This document shows, piece by piece, positions 1 through 13,160 of a stretch of 64,000 bases of DNA. Position 1 is the stretch's first letter. Each line of letters starts with the position of its first letter. The notes below the pieces were generated by a model. The model ran no database searches and had not been told where the DNA came from. It worked only from the letters and a program-made list of their open reading frames with translations. Made by a program: the position numbers and the translations under genes. The DNA comes from Azolla caroliniana. Lineage: Eukaryota > Polypodiophyta. The DNA lies in NCBI GenBank assembly GCA_043228905.1, contig JBHGNT010000017.1, positions 19,024,694-19,088,693 on the forward strand, written 5' to 3'.

Positions 1-1429
1 TTGAGAAGAGGGCGTGAGTAAATTCAAATGTTCATACCTGGCTCATGTGATATCGGATTTTAGTGTTCAAACATGCGAATCGAAGCTAACATCACTAGCT
101 ATGATATGGATTTAAAAAATCAAGATTTTCAAACTCAAGTCGAGAGACATGAAGAAATTAGCAAAATTGAGGAGGGAGTTGAGAAGAGAGCGTGAGTAAA
201 TTCAAATGTTCACACCTGGCTCGTGTTATATCGGATTTTGGTGTTCAAACATGTGAATCGAAGCTAACAACACTAGCCATGATATGGATTTAGAAAATCA
301 AGATTTTGAATCTTAGGTCGAGAGACATGAAGAAATTAGCAAATTTGAGGATGGAGTTGAGAAGATCGCGTGAGTAAATTGAAATGTTAATACTTGTCTC
401 GTGTGATATCGGATTTTCGTGTTCAAACATGCGAATCGAAGCTAACAACACTAGCTTTTTTATGGAATTAAAAAATCGAAAATTTGAAACTCAGGTCGAG
501 AGACATGAAGAAATTAGCAAATTTGAGGAGGGAGTTGAGAAGAGCTTGTTTGGAAATAAAAATGTTCAGACCTGGATCGTGTGATATCGAATTTTTGTGT
601 TCAAAAATGCGAATCGAAGCTAACAACACTAGCTTTTTTATGGAATTAAAAAATCGAGAATTTGAAACTCAGGTCGAGAGACATGAAGGAATTAGCAAAT
701 TAGAGGAGGGAGTGGAGAAGAGCCTGTTAGGAAATCAAAATGTTCATACCTGGATCGTGTGATATCGGATTTTAGTGTTCAAACATGCAAATCGAAGCTA
801 ACAACACTAGCTATGATATGGAATTAAAAATTCAAGATTTTGAAACTTGGGTCAAGAGACACGAAGAAATTAGCAAATTTGACGAGGGAGTTGAGAAGAG
901 CGCGTGAGTAAATTCAAATGTTAATACCTGTCTCGTGTGATATCGGATTTTTGTGTTCAAACATGCGAATCGACTCTAACAACACTATTATATGGAATTA
1001 AAAAATCAAGAATTTGAAACTCAGGTCGACAGACATGAAGAAATTAACAAATTTGAGGAGGGAGTTGAGAAGAGAGCGTGAGTAAATTCAAATGTTCACA
1101 CTTGGATCAGGTTATATCAGATTTTAGTGTTCAAACATGTGAATCGAAGCAAACAACACTAGCCATGATATGGGTTTAGAAAATCAAGATTTTGAATCTC
1201 AGGTCGAGAGACATGAAGACATTAGCAACTTTGAGGAGGTAGTTGAGAAGAGAGCGTCACTAAATTGAAATGTTCACACCTGGCTCGTGTTATATCGGAT
1301 TTTAGTGTTCAAACATGCGAATCGAACTTAACAACACTAGCTATGATATGGATTTAAAAAATCAAGATTTTGAAACTTAGGTCGAGAGACATGAACAAAT
1401 TAGCAAATTTGAGGGGGGAGTTGAGATGA

Positions 1430-1475
1430 GCGCGTGAGTAAATTAAAATGTTAATAACACTAGCTATGATATGAA
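1430..1475 (+). repeat. Truncated monomer joint
   Basis: The text runs from AAATTAAAATGTTAAT straight into AACACTAGCTATG. The stretch of about 65 bp that normally carries the CTCGTG, GATATC and CATGCGAATCG motifs is missing. The joint falls in the shared AAT/AA bases, as expected for a microhomology-mediated or slippage deletion. Confidence 0.8.
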
Positions 1476-1735
1476 ATTAAAAAATCAAGAATTTGAAACT
1501 CAGGTCGAGAGACATGAAGAAATCAACAAATTTGAGGAGGGAGTGGAGAAGAGCCTGTTAGGAAATAAAAATGTTTATACCTGGATCGTGTGATATCGGA
1601 TTTTAGTGTTCAAACATGCAAATCGAAGCTAACAACACTAGCTATGACATGGAATTAAAAATTCAAGATTTTGAAACTTAGGTCGAGAGACACGAAGAGA
1701 TTAGCAAATTTGAGGAGGGAGTTGAGAAGAGGGCG

Positions 1736-1785
1736 TGAGTAAATTCAAACATGCGAATCGGATTTTAGTGTTCAAACATGCGAAT
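1736..1785 (+). repeat. Rearranged monomer with partial internal duplication
   Basis: AAATTCAAACATGCGAATCG is followed at once by GATTTTAGTGTTCAAACATG and CGAATCGAAG, so the CATGCGAATCG box appears twice within about 35 bp. The usual TGTTCATACCTGGCTCG segment is absent. This looks like an unequal template switch at the short TTCAAA match. Confidence 0.75.
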
Positions 1786-4700
1786 CGAAGCTAACAACAC
1801 TAGCTATAATATGAAATTAAAAACTCAGGATTTTGAAACTCAGGTCGAGACACATGAAGAAATTAGCAAATTAGAGGATGGAGTAGAGAAGAGCCTGTTT
1901 GGAAATGCAAATGTTCATACCTGGATCGTGTGATATTGGATTTTTGTGTTCAAACATGCAAATCGAAGCTAACAACACTAGCTATGATATGGAAATAAAA
2001 ATTCAAGATTTTGAAACTTAGGTCGAGAGACAGGAAGAAATTAGCAAATTTGAGGGGGGAGTTTAGAAGAGCGCGTGAGTAAATTCAAATGTTAATACCT
2101 GTCTCGTGTGATATCGGATTTTTGTGTTCAAACATGCAAATCGAGGCTAACAATACTAGCTATTATTTGGAATTGAAAAATCAAGAATTTGAAACTCAGG
2201 TCGAGAGACATGAAGAAATTAGCAAATTTGAGGAGGGAGTTGAGAGGAGGGTGTGAGTAAATTCAAATGTTCATACCTCGCTCGTGTGATATTAGATTTT
2301 AGTGTTCAAACATGCGAATCGAAGCAAACTACACTAGCTATGATATGAAATTAAAAAATCAATAATTTGAAACTCAGGTAGAGAGACATGAAGAAATTAG
2401 CAAATTAGAGGAGGGAGTGGAGAAGAGCCTGTTCGGAAATGAAAATGTTCATACATAGCTCATGTGATATCGGATTTTAGTGTTCGAACATGCGAATCGA
2501 AACTAACAACACTAACTATGATATGAAATTAAAAAATCAAGAATTTGTATCTCAGGTCGAGAGACATGAACAAATTAGCAAATTAAAGGAGGGAGTTGAG
2601 AAGAGGGCTTGAGTACATTCAAATGTTCATACCTGGCTCGTGTAATATCGGATTTTAGTGTTCAAACATGCAAATGGAAGCTAACAACACTAGCTATGAT
2701 ATGGATTTTAAAAATCAAGATTTTGAAACTCAGGTCGAGAGACCTGAAGAAATTAGCAAATTTGAGGAGGGAGTGTAGAAGAGCTCGTGAGTAAATTGAA
2801 ATGTTCATACGTGGCTCATGTGACCCCGGATTGTCGTGTTCAAAGATGCGAATCGAAGCTCACAACACTAGCTATGATATGGAATTAAAAAATCTAGAAT
2901 TTGAAACTCAGGTCGAGAGACATGAAGAAATTAGCAAATTTGAGGAGGTAGTGGAGAAGAGTTCTTTGAGAAATGAAAATGTTGATACCTGGCTCATGTG
3001 ATATCAGATTTTAGTGTTCAAACATTCGAATCGAAGCTAACAACACTAACTATGATATGGATTTAAAAAATCAAGATTTTGAGACTCAGGTCGAGAGACA
3101 TGAAGAAATCAGCAAATTTGAGGAGGGAGTGTAGAAGAGCTCGTGAGTAAATTGAAATGTTCATACGTGGCTCATGTGACCCCGGATTGTTGTGTTCAAA
3201 GATGCGAATCGAAGCTCACAACACTAGCTATGATATGGAATTAGAAAATCAAGAATTTGAAACTCAGGTCGAGAGACATGAAGAAATTAGCAAATTTGAG
3301 GAGGTAGTTGAGAAGAGCTCGTGAGTAAATTGAAATGTTCATACCTAGTTCATGTGATCCCGGATTGTTGTGTTCAAAGATGTGAATCGAAGCTCACAAC
3401 ACTAGCTATGATATGGAATTAGAAAATCAAGAATCTGAAACTCAGGTCGAGAGACATGAAGAAATTAGCAAATTAGAGGAGGGAGTGGAGAAGAGCTTGT
3501 TTGGAAATGAGAATGTTCATACATAGCTCATGTGATATCGGATTTTAGTGTTCAAACATGGGAATCGAAGCTAACAACACGAGCTATGATATGTAATTAA
3601 AAAATCAAGAATTTGTAACTCAGGTCGAGAAGCATGAAGAAATTAGCAGATTTGAGGAGGGAGTTGAGAAGAGGGCGTGAGTAAATTCAAATGTTCATAC
3701 CTGGCTCGTGTGATATCAGATTTTAGTGTTCAAACATGCGAATCGAAGCTAACAACACTAGCTATGATATGGATTTTAAAAATCAAGATTTTTAAACTCA
3801 GGTCGAGAGACATGATGAATTTAGCAAATTTGAGGAGGGAGTTGAGAAGAGCTCGTTACTAAAGTGGAATGTTCATACCTAGCTCGTGTGATCCAGGATT
3901 GTCGTGTTGAAAGATGTGAATCGATGCTCACAACACTACCTATGATATGGAATTAAAAAATCAAGAATTTGAAACTCAGGTCGAGAGACATGAAGAAATT
4001 AGCAAATTTGAGAAGGTAGTGGAAAAGAGCTCGTTAAAAAATGAAAATGTTGATACCTGTCTAATGTGATATCGGATTTTAGTGTTCAAACATGCGAATT
4101 GAAGCTAACAAAACTAGCTATTATATGAAACTAAAAAATCAAGAATTTGAAACTCAAGTCGAGAGACATGAAGAAATTAGCAAATTTGAGGAGGGAGTTG
4201 AGAAGAGCTCGTGAGTAAATTGAAATGTTCAGACGTGGCTCATGTGACCCCGGATTGTTGTGTTCAAAGATGCGAATCGAAGCTCACAACACTATCTATG
4301 ATATGGAATTAAAAAATCAAGAATTTGAAACTCAGGTCGAGAGACATGTAGAAATTAGCAAATTTGAGAAGGTAGTGGAGAAGAGCTCTTTAAAAAATGA
4401 AAAATGTTGATACCTGGCTCATGTGATATCGCATTTTAGTGTTCAACCATGCGAATTGAAGCTAACAACACTAGCTATTATATGAAACTAAAAAATCAAG
4501 AATTTGAAACTCAAGTCGAGAGACATGAAGAAATTAGCAAATTTTAGGAGGTAGCAAAGCAGAGTTCGTTAAGAAACGAAAATGTTTATACCTGGCTCAT
4601 GTGATATCAGATTTTTGTGTTCAAACATGCGAATCGAAGCAAACTACACTAGCTATGATATGAAATTAAAAAATCAAGAATTTGAAACTCAGGTCGAGAG

Positions 4701-5990
4701 ACATGAAGAAATTAGCAAATTAGAGGAGGGAGTGGAGAAGAGCCTGTTCGGAAATGAAAATGTTCATACATAGCTCATGTGATATCGGATTTTAGTGTTC
4801 AAAGATGCGAATCGAAGTTAACAACACTAGCTATTATATAGAATTAAAAAATCGAGAATTTGAAACTCAGGTCGAGAGACATGAAGAAATTAGCAAATTT
4901 GAGGAGGGAGTTGAGAAGAGCTCGGGCGTAAATTGAAATATTCATACCTGGCTCGTGTGATATCGGATTTTAGTGTTCAAACATGCGTATCGAAGCTAAC
5001 ATAACTAGGTATGATATGGATTTAAAAAAGCAACATTTTAAAACTCAGGTCGAGAGACATGAAGAAATTAGCAAATTAGAGGAGGGAGTGGAGAAGAGCT
5101 TGTTTGGAAATAAAAATGTTCAGACCTGGATCGTGTGATATCGGATTTTCGTGTTCAAACATGCGAATCGAAGTTAACAACACTAGCTATTATATAGAAT
5201 TAAAAAATCGAGAATTTGAAACTCAGGTCGAAAGACATGAAGAAATTAGCAAATTTGAGGAGGGAGTTAAGAAGAGCGCGTGAGTAAATTGAAATGTTAA
5301 TACCGGTCTCGTGTGATATCGGATTTTTGAGTTCAAATAGGCAAAGCGAAGCTAACAACACTAGCTATTCTATGGAATTAAAAAATTGACAATTTGAAAC
5401 TAAGGTGGAGAGACATGAAGAAATTAGCAAATTTGAGGAGGGAGTTGAGAAGAGGGTGTGAGTAAATTCAAATGTTCATACCTGGCTCGTGTAATATCGG
5501 ATTTTAGTGTTCAAACATGCGAATCGAAGCTAACAACACTAGCTATGATATGGATTTAAAAATTCAAGATTTTGAAACTTAGGTCGAGAGACACGAAGAG
5601 ATTAGCAAATTTGAGGAGGGAGTTGAGAAGAGCGCGTGAGTAAATTCAAATGTTAATACCTGTCTCGTGTGATATCGGATTTTTGTGTTCAAACATGCGA
5701 ATCGAGGCTAATAAATCTAGCTATTATATGGAATTAAAAAATCAAGAATTTCAAACTCAGGTCGAGAGACATGAAGAAATTAGCAAATTTGAGGAGGGAG
5801 TTGAGAAGAGCTCGTGACTAAAGTGGAATGTTCATACCTGGCTCGTGTCATATCAGATTTTAGTGTTCAAATATGCGAATCGAAGCTAACAACACTAGCT
5901 ATGATATCAAATTAAAAAATCAAGAATTTCAAACTGAGGTCGAGAGATACGAAAAAATTAGCAAATTTGAGGAAGGGGTTGAGAAGAGGG

Positions 5991-6701
5991 TGTCAGTAAA
6001 TTCAAATGTTCATACCTGGCTCGTGTGATATCAGATTTTAGTGTTCAAACATTCGAATCGAAGCTAACAACACTAGCTATGATATGAAATTAAAAAATCA
6101 AGAATTTGAAACTCAGGTCGAGAGACATGAAGAAATCAACAAATTTGAGGAGGGAGTGGAGAAGAGCCTGTTAGGAAATAAAAATGTTTATACCTGGATC
6201 GTGTGATATCGGATTTTAGTGTTCAAACATGCAAATCGAAGCTAACAACACTAGCTATGACATGGATTTAAAAATTCAAGATTTTGAAACCTAGGTCGAG
6301 AGACACGAAGAGATTAGCAAATTTGAGGAGGGAGTTGAGAAGAGCGCGTGAGTAAATTCAAATGTTAATACCTGTCTCGTGTGATATCGGATTTTTGTGT
6401 TCAAACATGCGAATCGAGGCTAATAAATCTAGCTATTATATGGAATTAAAAAATCAAGAATTTCAAACTCAGGTCGAGAGACATGAAGAAATTAGCAAAT
6501 TTGAGGAGGGAGTTGAGAAGAGGGCGTGAGTAAATTCAAATGTTCATACCTGGCTCGTGTCATATCAGATTTTAGTGTTCAAACATGCGAATCGAAGCTA
6601 ACAACACTAGCTATGATATCAAATTAAAAAATCAAGAATTTCAAACTGAGGTCGAGAGATACGAAAAAATTAGCAAATTTGAGGAGGGAGTTGAGAAGAG
6701 G
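5991..6701 (+). repeat. 4-monomer higher-order repeat unit (711 bp), copy 1
   Basis: The unit starts at a diagnostic GGTGTCAGTAAATTC variant. It runs through four distinguishable monomers: one with ATTCGAATCG, one with CCTGTTAGGAAAT and GACATGG, one with GAGGCTAATAAATCTAGC, and one with GATATCAAATT. The same order recurs at 7,829, 38,899 and 40,679, each time 710-711 bp long. Recurrence of a fixed order of different monomers is the definition of a higher-order repeat. Confidence 0.85.
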
Positions 6702-7069
6702 GTGTCAGTAAATTCAAATGTTCATACCTGGCTCGTGTGATATCAGATTTTAGTGTTCAAACATTCGAATCGAAGCTAACAACACTAGCTATGATATGAA
6801 ATTAAAAAATTAAGAATTTGAAACTCAGGTCGAGGGACATGAAGAAATTAGAAAATTAGAGGAGGGAGTGGAGAAGAGGCTGTTTGGAAATGAGAATGTT
6901 CATACATAGCTCATGTGATATCGGATTTTAGTGTTCAAACATGGGAATCGAAGCTAACAACACTAGCTATGATATGTAATTAAAAAATCAAGAATTTGTA
7001 ACTCAGGTCGAGAAGCATGAAGAAATTAGCAAATTGGAGGAGGGAGTTGAGAAGAGGGCGTGAGTAAAT

Positions 7070-7360
7070 TCAAATGTTCATCGTGTAATATCGGATTTTA
7101 GTGTTCAAACATGCGAATCGAAGCTAACAACACTAGCTATGATATGGATTTAAAAATTCAAGATTTTGAAACTTAGGTCGAGAGACACGAAGAGATTAGC
7201 AAATTTGAGGAGGGAGTTGAGAAGAGCGCGTGAGTAAATTCAAATGTTAATACCTGTCTCGTGTGATATCGGATTTTAGTGTTCAAACATGCGAATCGAG
7301 GCTAATAAATCTAGCTATTATATGGAATTAAAAAATCAAGAATTTCAAACTCAACATGCG
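7070..7360 (+). repeat. Two deletion joints (near 7,082 and 7,352)
   Basis: Near 7,082, GTTCAT joins CGTGTAATATCGG with the ACCTGGCT segment missing. Near 7,352, TTTCAAACTCA joins ACATGCGAATCAAAG, so the GGTCGAGAGACATG half of one monomer and the start of the next are lost. Together they break the 4-monomer phase between 6,702 and 7,829. Confidence 0.8.
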
Positions 7361-7828
7361 AATCAAAGCTAACAACACTAGCTATGATATGGATTTAAAA
7401 ATTCAAGATTTTGAAACTTAGGTCGAGAGACACGAAGAGATTAGCAAATTTGAGGAGGGAGTTGAGAAGAGCGCGTGAGTAAATTCAAATGTTAATACCT
7501 GTCTCCTGTGATATCGGATTTTTGTGTTCAAACATGCGAATCGAGGCTAATAAATCTAGCTATTATATGGAATTAAAAAATCAAGAATTTCAAACTCAGG
7601 TCGAGAGACATGAAGAAATTAGCAAATTTGAGGAGGGAGTTGAGAAGAGGGCGTGAGTAAATTCAAATGTTCATACCTGGCTCGTGTCATATCAGATTTT
7701 AGTGTTCAAACATGCGAATCGAAGCTAACAACACTAGCTATGATATCAAATTAAAAAATCAAGAATTTCAAACTGAGGTCGAGAGATACGAAAAAATTAG
7801 CAAATTTGAGGAGGGAGTTGAGAAGAGG

Positions 7829-8539
7829 GTGTCAGTAAATTCAAATGTTCATACCTGGCTCGTGTGATATCAGATTTTAGTGTTCAAACATTCGAATCGA
7901 AGCTAACAACACTAGCTATGATATGAAATTAAAAAATCAAGAATTTGAAACTCAGGTCGAGAGACATGAACAAATCAACAAATTTGAGGAGGGAGTGGAG
8001 AAGAGCCTGTTAGGAAATAAAAATGTTTATACCTGGATCGTGTGATATCGGATTTTAGTGTTCAAACATGCAAATCGAAGCTAACAACACTAGCTATGAC
8101 ATGGAATTAAAAATTCAAGATTTTGAAACTTAGGTCGAGAGACACGAAGAGATTAGCAAATTTGAGGAGGGAGTTGAGAAGAGCGCGTGAGTAAATTCAA
8201 ATGTTAATACCTGTCTCGTGTGATATCGGATTTCTGTGTTCAAACATGCGAATCGAGGCTAATAAATCTAGCTATTATATGGAATTAAAAAATCAAGAAT
8301 TTCAAACTCAGGTCGAGAGACATGAAGAAATTAGCAAATTTGAGGAGGGAGTTGAGAAGAGGGCGTGAGTAAATTCAAATGTTCATACCTGGCTCGTGTC
8401 ATATCAGATTTTAGTGTTCAAACATGCGAATCGAAGCTAACAACACTAGCTATGATATCAAATCAAAAAATCAAGAATTTCAAACTGAGCTCGAGAGATA
8501 CGAAAAAATTAGCAAATTTGAGGAGGGAGTTGAGAAGAG
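7829..8539 (+). repeat. 4-monomer higher-order repeat unit (711 bp), copy 2
   Basis: The same four monomer types follow in the same order as at 5,991-6,701, with only scattered base differences visible. The two copies are separated by 1,127 bp, which is not a whole number of monomers because of the truncated joints near 7,082 and 7,352. Confidence 0.85.
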
Positions 8540-9171
8540 GGTGTCAGTAAATTCAAATGTTCATACCTGGCTCGTGTGATATCAGATTTTAGTGTTCAAA
8601 CATTCGAATCGAAGCTAACAACACTAGCTATGATATGAAATTAAAAAATCAAGAATTTGAAACTCAGGTCGAGGGACATGAAGAAATTAGAAAATTAGAG
8701 GAGGGAGTGGAGAAGAGGCTGTTTGGAAATGAGAATGTTCATACATAGCTCATGTGATATCGGATTTTAGTGTTCAAACATGGGAATCGAAGCTAACAAC
8801 ACTAGCTATGATATGTAATTAGAAAATCAAGAATTTGTAACTCAGGTCGAGAAGCATGAAGAAATTAGCAAATAGGAGGAGGGAGTTGAGAAGAGGGCGT
8901 GAGTAAATTCAAATGTTCATACCTGGCTCGTGTGATATCAGATTTTAGTGTTCAAACATGCGAATCGAAGCTAACAACGCTAGCTATGATATGTATTTTA
9001 AAAATCAAGATTTTTAAACTCAGGTCGAGAGACATGATGAATTTAGCAAATTTGAGGAGGGAGTTGAGAAGAGCTCGTGACTAAAGTGGAATGTTCATAC
9101 CTGGCTCGTGTGATCCCGGATTGTCGTGTTCAAAGATGCGAATCGATGCTCACAACACTAGCTATGATATG

Positions 9172-12100
9172 GAATTAAAAAATCTAGAATTTGAAGAAAT
9201 TAGCAAATTTGAGGAGGTAGCGGAGAAGAGTTCGTTAAGAAATGAAAATGTTCATACCTGGCTCGTGTGATATCGGATTTTAGTGTTGCAACATGCGAAT
9301 CGAAGCTAACAACACTAGCTATGATATGGATTTTAAAAATCTAGATTTTTAAACTCAGGTCGAGAGACATGAAGAAATTAGCAAATTATTGAGGGAGTGG
9401 AGAAGAGCATGTTTGGAAATGAAAATGTTCATACCTGGATCGTGTGATATCGAATTTTTGTGTTCAAACATGCGAATTGAAGCTAACAACACTAGCTATG
9501 ATATGGAATTAAAAAATCATGATTTTGAAACTCAGGTCCAGAGACATGAAGAAATTAGCAAATTTGAGGAGGGGGTTGAGAAGAGGGCGTGAGTAAATTG
9601 AAATGTTCATACCTGGCTCGTGTGATTCTGGATTTTAGTGTTCAAAGATGCGAATCGAAGATCACAAACCTAGCTATGATATACAATTAAAAAATCTAGA
9701 ATTTGAAACTCAGGTCGAGAGACATGAAGAAATTAGCAAATTTGAGGAGGTAGTGGAGAAGAGTTCGTTAAGAAATGAAAATGTTCATACCTGGCTCATG
9801 TGATATCAGATTTTAGTGTTCAAACATGCGAATCGAAGCTAACAACACTAACTATGCTATGGATTTAAAAAATCAAGATTTCGAAACTCAGGTCCTGAGA
9901 CATGAAGAAATTAGCAAATTTGAGGAGGGAGTTGAGAAGAGCTCGTGAGTAAATTGAAATGTTCATACTTGGCTCATGTGATCCCGGATTGTTGTGTTCA
10001 GAAATGCGAATCGAAGCTCACAACACTAGCTATGATATGAAATTAAAAAATCAAGAATATGAAACTAAGGTCGAGAGACATGAAGAAATTAGCAAATTAG
10101 AGGAGGGAGTGGAGAAGAGCCTGTTTGGAAATGAAAATGTTCAGACCAGGATCCTGTGATATCGGATTTTAGTGTTCAATCATGCAAATCGAAGCTAAGA
10201 ACACTAGCTATTATATAGAATTAGAGAATCGAGAATTTGAAACTCAGTTCCAGAGACATGAAGAAATTAGCAAATTTGAGGAGGTAGTTGAGAAGAGGGC
10301 GTGAGTAAATTCAAATGTTCATACCTGGCTCGTGTAATATCGGATTTTAGTGTTCAAACATGCGAATCGAAGCTAATATCACTAGCTATGATATGGATTT
10401 AAAAAATCAAGAGTTTGAAACTCAGGTCGAGAGACATGATGAAATTAGCAAAATTGAGGAGGGAGTTGAGAAGAGCTCGGGCGTAAATTGAAATATTCAT
10501 ACCTGGCTCGTGTGATCCCGGATTGTTGTGTTCAAAGATGCGAATCGAAGCTCACAACACTAGCTATGATATGGAATTAAAAAATCAAGAATTTGAAACT
10601 CAGGTCGAGAGACATGAAGAAATTAGCAAATTTGAGGAGGTAGTGGAGAAGAGCTCGTTAAGAAATGAAAATGTTGATACCTGGGTCATGTGATATCGGA
10701 TTTTAGTGTTCAAACATGCGAATCGAAGCTAACAAGACTAGCTATGATATGAAATTAAAAAATGAAGAGTTTGAAACTCAGGTCGAGAGACATGAAGAAA
10801 TTAGCAAATTAGAGGAGGGAGTGGAGAAGAGCCTGTTTGGAAATGAAAATGTTCAGACCTGGATCGTGTGATATCGGATTTTCGTGTTCAAACATGCGAA
10901 TCGAAGCTAACAACACTAGCTTTTATATAGAATTAAAAAATCGAGAATTTGAAACTCAGGTCGAGAGACATGAAGAAATTAGCAAATTTGAGGAGGGAGT
11001 TGAGAAGAGGGCGTGAGTAAATTCAAATGTTCATACCTGGCTCGTGTGATATCGGATTTTAGTGTTCAAACATGCGTATCGAAGCTAACATAACTAGGTA
11101 TGATATGGATTTAAAAAAGCAACATTTTGAAACTCAGGTCGAGAGACGTGAAGAAATTAGCAAATTAGAGGAGGGAGTGGAGAAGAGCTTGTTTGGAAAT
11201 AAAAATGTTCAGACCTGGATCGTGTGATATCGGATTTTTGTGTTCAAACATGCGAATCGAAGTTAACAACACTAGCTATTATATAGAATTAAAAAATCGA
11301 GAATTTGAAACTCAGGTCGAAAGACATGAAGAAATTAGCAAATTTGAGGAGGGAGTTAAGAAGAGCGCGTGAGTAAATTGAAATGTTAATACCCGTCTCG
11401 TGTGATATCGGATTTTTGAGTTCAAATAGGCAAATCGAAGCTAACAACACTAGCTATTCTATGGAATTAAAAAATTGACAATTTGAAACTAAGGTGGAGA
11501 CACATGAAGAAATTAGCAAATTTGAGGAGGGAGTTGAGAAGAGGGTGTGAATAAATTCAAATGTTCATACCTGGCTCGTGTAATATCGGATTTTAGTGTT
11601 CAAACATGCGAATCGAAGCTAACAACACTAGCTATGATATGGATTTAAAAATTCAAGATTTTGAAACTTAGGTCGAGAGACACGAATAGATTAGCAAATT
11701 TGAGGAGGGAGTTGAGAAGAGCGCGTGAGTAAATTCAAATGTTAATACCTGTCTCCTGTCATATCGGATTTTTGTGTTCAAACATGCGAATCGAGGCTAA
11801 TAAATCTAGCTATTATATGGAATTAAAAAATCAAGAATTTCAAACTCAGGTCGAGAGACATGAAGAAATTAGCAAATTTGAGGAGGGAGTTGAGAAGAGG
11901 GCGTGAGTAAATTCAAATGTTCATACCTGGCTCGTGTGATATCAGATTTTAGTGTTCAAACATGCGAATCGAAGCTAACAACACTAGCTATGATATCAAA
12001 TTAAAAAATCAAGAATTTCAAACTGAGGTCGAGAGATACGAAAAAATTAGCAAATTTGAGGAGGGAGTTGAGAAGAGGGTGTCAGTAAATTCAAATGTTC

Positions 12101-12752
12101 ATACCTGGCTCGTGTGATATCAGATTTTAGTGTTCAAACATTCGAATCGAAGCTAACAACACTAGCTATGATATGAAATTAAAAAATCAAGAATTTGAAA
12201 CTCAGGTGGAGAGACATGATGAAATCAACAAATTAGAGGAGGGAGTGGAGAAGAGCCTGTTAGGACATAAAAATGTTCATACCTGGATCGTGTGATATCG
12301 GATTTTACTGTTCAAACATGCAAATCGAAGCTAACAACACTAGCTATGACATGGAATTAAAAATTCAAGATTTTGAAACTTAGGTCAAGAGACACGAAGA
12401 AATTAGCAAATTTGAGGAGGGAGTTGAGAAGAGCGCGTGAGTAAATTCAAATGTTAATACCTGTCTCGTGTGATATCGGATCTTTGTGTTCAAACATGCG
12501 AATCGACGCTAACAACACTAGCTATTCTATCGAATTAAAAAATTGACAATTTGAAACTCAGATCGAGAGACATGAAGAAATTAGCAAATTTGAGGAGGGA
12601 GTTGAGAATAGGGCGTGAGTAAATTCAAATGTTCATACCTGGCTCGTGTTATATCGGATTTTAGTGTTCAAACATGCGAATCGAAGCTAACAACACTAGC
12701 TATGATATGGATTTAAAAATTCAAGATTTTGAAACTTAGGTCGAGAGACACG
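9172..12752 (+). repeat. Forward arm of a 3.6-kb inverted repeat
   Basis: This stretch matches the reverse complement of 20,720-24,300. Matched positions sum to a nearly constant 33,471-33,472, checked for example at 9,389 with 24,083, at 9,959 with 23,513, and at the rare GTTGAGAATAGGGC variant at 12,601 with 20,870. A constant sum over 3.5 kb means almost no net insertion or deletion between the arms. Confidence 0.85.
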
Positions 12753-13089
12753 AAGAGATTAGCAAATTTGAGGAGGGAGTTGAGAAGAGAGCGTGAGTAA
12801 ATTCAAATGTTCATACCTGGCTCGTGTCATATCAGATTTTAATGTTCAAACATGCGAATCGAAGCTAACAACACTAGCTATGATATCAAATTAAAAAATC
12901 AAGAATTTAAACTCAAGTCGAGGGACATGAAGATATTAGCAAATTAGAGAAGGGAGTGGAGAAGAGCATGTTTGGAAATGAAAATGTTCATACCTGGATC
13001 GCGTGACATCGGATTTTTGTGTTGAAACATGCAAATCGAAGCTAACAACACTAGCTATGATATGGAATTAAAAAACTCAATAATTCGAA

Positions 13090-13160
13090 ACTTAAGAAAT
13101 CAAAATGTTCATACCTGGAGAAGAGCCTGTTAGGAAATAAAAATGTTCATACCTGGATCG
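13090..13160 (+). repeat. Deletion plus 38-bp direct duplication scar
   Basis: After ATTCGAAACTTA the sequence jumps to GAAATCAAAATGTTCATACC (13,096). It then repeats GAAATAAAAATGTTCATACC at 13,134, a period of 38 bp with AGAAGAGCCTGTTAG between. The GGTCGAGAGACATG half-monomer is missing. The same scar occurs at 48,412/48,450, so it predates the 6.7-kb duplication. Confidence 0.85.

Noticed and set aside
384-762. Overlapping short reading frames beginning MLILVSCDIG and MKLRSRDMKK
   Set aside because: The same peptides recur dozens of times with the monomer period, in several frames and on both strands, without ribosome-binding or splice context. The 178-bp unit cannot keep one frame. They are by-products of the satellite.
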